This document shows positions 34,709-36,887 of a DNA stretch of 36,887 nucleotides, piece by piece. Under the pieces are notes generated by a model. The model was not told the DNA's origin and did not search any database. It saw only the letters and a program-made list of their open reading frames with translations. The translations under genes and the position numbers were made by a program. The stretch lies in contig CAMCTX010000010.1 of the NCBI GenBank assembly GCA_945878715.1, positions 1 through 36,887 on the forward strand, in the 5' to 3' direction. The first letter of the stretch is position 1. Every line of letters begins with the position of its first letter. The DNA comes from Legionella genomosp. 1 (GTDB taxonomy: Bacteria; Pseudomonadota; Gammaproteobacteria; UBA6186; Azoamicaceae).

Positions 34709-36091
34709 ATGGATCCCACTAAAACCAAGATTGCCTATACCTGTACCGACTGTGGCGCTGTTGCTTCTAAATGGAGCGGGCAGTGTGGGGACTGTGGTGC
34801 TTGGAATACCCTTAGCGAGGGGCTTATCACACCCCGAAGTGCCGCCCATACCGCAGCTGCCAAGCGATTGCAGGGCTATGCGGGGGTAGAGGCATTGCAA
34901 GAGGCCACACCCTTAAGCGCGATACCCCAGGCGGAGGATGTACGCCTTTCTACAGAGCTCTTAGAACTGGATAGAGTTTTAGGCGGTGGGATCGTTTTAG
35001 GATCGGCGGTGTTAATTGGTGGCGATCCGGGCATTGGTAAATCCACCGTGTTGTTGCAGATGTTGGCTAGTTTAGCTGTTCACCATAAAACCCTTTATGT
35101 CACAGGCGAGGAGTCCTTACAACAGGTATCCTTGCGTGCCCATCGTTTAGGGGTCGGCGACAGTCCTATGCATCTATTAGCAGAGACGGCGGTCGAACGT
35201 ATTATAGATATTGCCAAAGCCCAAGGTGCTGCGATTGTAGTGGTCGATTCCATACAAACCATTGTGACAGAGACACTGGCTTCAGCACCCGGATCGGTCT
35301 CTCAGGTGCGCGAGAGCGCGGCCCAATTAGTACGCTTCGCCAAACAAAGTGGTGTGGCTTTATTTTTGGTGGGTCATGTTACCAAAGAAGGTTCCTTGGC
35401 AGGTCCACGTGTTTTAGAACACATGGTCGATACCGTGCTTTATTTTGAGGGTGAAAGCGACAGCCGTTTTCGTCTGATCCGCGCTTTCAAAAATCGATTT
35501 GGTGCTGTGAATGAATTAGGTATTTTTGCCATGACCGATCGCGGTTTAAAGGCGGTCACTAATCCTTCGGCTATTTTCTTATCACATTATGAACAGCCGA
35601 TTGCAGGGAGTCTGGTAACCGTTACTTGGATCGGTAGTCGTCCTATGCTCATCGAGGTACAGGCTTTGGTCGATGAAAGCCATTTGTCCAATCCAAGGCG
35701 TGTGACCGTAGGCCTAGAGCAGAATCGCTTGGCTTTAGCCTTAGCGGTACTGCATCGGCATTGTGGGGTTATTACCTGGAATCAAGATGTGTTTGTGAAT
35801 ATTGTGGGCGGGGTGCGGGTAAGTGAAACCGCTGCCGATCTGCCCATGTTGTTGGCGGTGGTATCGAGTCTTAAAGATCGCGTGTTGCCCCATGATTGGG
35901 TGGTGTTTGGCGAGGTTGGTTTGGCCGGTGAAATTAGACCGGTACAAAGTGGCCAAGAGCGCTTAAAAGAAATCGCCAAACATGGTTTTAAGCGCGCCAT
36001 TGTACCGGCGGGTAATGCCCCTAAACACGCAATCCCAGGCATTGAGATAACGCCTGTGAAACATTTGCGCGAAGCGCTAGACTTGCTTTAA
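34709..36091 (+). CDS. radA: DNA repair protein RadA (Sms)
   Basis: RecA-related branch-migration helicase acting in recombination. The 460-residue protein (E. coli 460) has the N-terminal C4 zinc finger CTDCGAVASKWSGQCGDC (C12, C15, C26, C29), the RecA-like core with Walker A GGDPGIGKST at about residues 104-113, VVDSIQT as Walker B, and the RadA-specific KNRFG motif at about 261-265. It ends in a Lon-like domain with DLPMLLAVVSSL and FGEVGLAGEIRPV. It has no Shine-Dalgarno and a TATAAT 5 nt upstream. It is convergent with ettA across 34 nt. Confidence 0.97.
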   Translation: MDPTKTKIAYTCTDCGAVASKWSGQCGDCGAWNTLSEGLITPRSAAHTAAAKRLQGYAGVEALQEATPLSAIPQAEDVRLSTELLELDRVLGGGIVLGSAVLIGGDPGIGKSTVLLQMLASLAVHHKTLYVTGEESLQQVSLRAHRLGVGDSPMHLLAETAVERIIDIAKAQGAAIVVVDSIQTIVTETLASAPGSVSQVRESAAQLVRFAKQSGVALFLVGHVTKEGSLAGPRVLEHMVDTVLYFEGESDSRFRLIRAFKNRFGAVNELGIFAMTDRGLKAVTNPSAIFLSHYEQPIAGSLVTVTWIGSRPMLIEVQALVDESHLSNPRRVTVGLEQNRLALALAVLHRHCGVITWNQDVFVNIVGGVRVSETAADLPMLLAVVSSLKDRVLPHDWVVFGEVGLAGEIRPVQSGQERLKEIAKHGFKRAIVPAGNAPKHAIPGIEITPVKHLREALDLL

Positions 36092-36125
36092 CCCTGATTG
36101 CAATAAACAAGGACTTTGGTATTCC

Positions 36126-36887
36126 CTAATTAATGGTCTGCAACTTCTTATAGTGTATACGATGGGGTTGCAACGCTTCCGAACCCAAACGATTTTTCCT
36201 ATCTTCTTCGTAATCGCTATAATTGCCTTCAAAATAAGTCACTTTGCCTTCATCTTCAAAGGATAAAATATGAGTGGCGATCCTATCCAAAAACCAACGA
36301 TCATGCGAGATAACCAAGGCCGATCCGGGAAATGCCAAGAGCGCTTCTTCTAAAGCTCTTAGGGTTTCTACATCTAGATCATTGGTAGGCTCATCCAGCA
36401 ATAACACATTGCCACCTTTTTGTAGCAGTTTGGCCAGATGCAGTCGATTACGCTCGCCGCCCGACAGATCGCCAACACGTTTTTGTTGGTCCGATCCTTT
36501 AAAATTAAAGCGGCCTAAATAGGCACGGGATGGCATGGAACATTGGCCCACAATAAGCATATCACTGCCACCGGAAATTTCTTCCCAGACGGTTTTTTGT
36601 GCATTGAGACTTTCTCTGGATTGATCCACATAGGCCAGGCTTACGGTTTCTCCAAAGCGAATACTACCGCTATCGGGTGTGTGTTCAGCAGTGAGCAGTT
36701 TAAAGAAGGTTGATTTCCCAGCACCATTAGGCCCGATAATCCCAACAATCGCACCTTTGGGTACAGTTAGATTTAAGTTTTCAAATAAGACCCGATCGCC
36801 AAAGCCTTTAGAGAGTGCGGTTGCTTCTAGCACCAGATCGCCCAAGCGCGGTCCAGGTGGAATGTAAAGTTCGGTGGTTTCGGCTCG
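36126..36887 (-). CDS. ettA: Energy-dependent translational throttle protein EttA, C-terminal part (partial)
   Basis: ABC-F ATPase that binds the ribosomal E site and gates elongation according to the ATP/ADP ratio. The gene runs off the right end of the window; 253 codons are visible and the frame stays open to 36887. The visible part starts in the linker with [20 protein letters not shown] and contains the second ATPase domain: P-loop GPNGAGKST, signature [12 protein letters not shown], Walker [14 protein letters not shown] and [10 protein letters not shown]. The end [18 protein letters not shown] and RIHYKKL is specific to EttA among ABC-F proteins. Confidence 0.95.
   Translation of the reverse strand, partial: RAETTELYIPPGPRLGDLVLEATALSKGFGDRVLFENLNLTVPKGAIVGIIGPNGAGKSTFFKLLTAEHTPDSGSIRFGETVSLAYVDQSRESLNAQKTVWEEISGGSDMLIVGQCSMPSRAYLGRFNFKGSDQQKRVGDLSGGERNRLHLAKLLQKGGNVLLLDEPTNDLDVETLRALEEALLAFPGSALVISHDRWFLDRIATHILSFEDEGKVTYFEGNYSDYEEDRKNRLGSEALQPHRIHYKKLQTIN

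Overview
The window looks like chromosomal DNA of a gammaproteobacterium, most likely an intracellular or host-associated member of Legionellales (Coxiellaceae-like). Base composition is moderate, the ribosomal and RNA polymerase proteins are gammaproteobacterial, the uvrA / MFS / ssb neighbourhood is the one found in Legionella, Coxiella and Pseudomonas, and several orphan or eukaryote-like proteins resemble the accessory content of that order. The genus cannot be named from the sequence alone.

Region 1 (1-15277) is a continuous plus-strand block for translation and transcription: the end of rpsG, then fusA, tuf, tRNA-Trp(CCA), secE, nusG, rplK, rplA, an L10-type leader, rplJ, rplL, rpoB and rpoC. 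The order is unusual. In most gammaproteobacteria tufB-trpT-secE-nusG-rplKAJL-rpoBC comes first, rpsL-rpsG-fusA-tufA follows rpoC, and rpsJ comes next. Here rpsG-fusA-tuf lies upstream of trpT-secE and rpoC is followed by an acetyltransferase, as expected after recombination between the two tuf copies. Visible control sites are a candidate L1 site before rplK, an L10 leader before rplJ, and two tandem hairpins between rplL and rpoB, one of which belongs to a dispersed palindromic repeat family.

Region 2 (15258-18163) is accessory: a GNAT acetyltransferase starting inside rpoC, a small basic orphan with a perfect 16-bp palindrome upstream, and an AAA ATPase / winged-helix / PD-(D/E)XK protein. 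The ATPase gene is preceded by two 33-bp palindromes and is flanked by a duplicated fragment of the uvrA 3' end. That layout resembles a small integrated element that entered at the uvrA 3' end, and it is the most interesting spot in the window.

Region 3 (18164-36887) is rich in genome-maintenance genes: uvrA, ssb, mutH, ung, recD2 and radA. Between them lie two MFS transporters, a PlsC-like acyltransferase, a Sel1-repeat lipoprotein, a 798-residue orphan with ankyrin-like stretches (candidate secreted effector), a DUF4124-like protein, a His/Lys-rich exported protein and the end of ettA. uvrA, mutH, radA, plsC and the Sel1 gene lack a Shine-Dalgarno sequence and have a TATA-type hexamer 5-9 nt before the ATG, suggesting leaderless messages. 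Five copies of a short palindromic repeat (consensus GTAGGGGCCG...CGGCCCT) lie in intergenic positions across the window.
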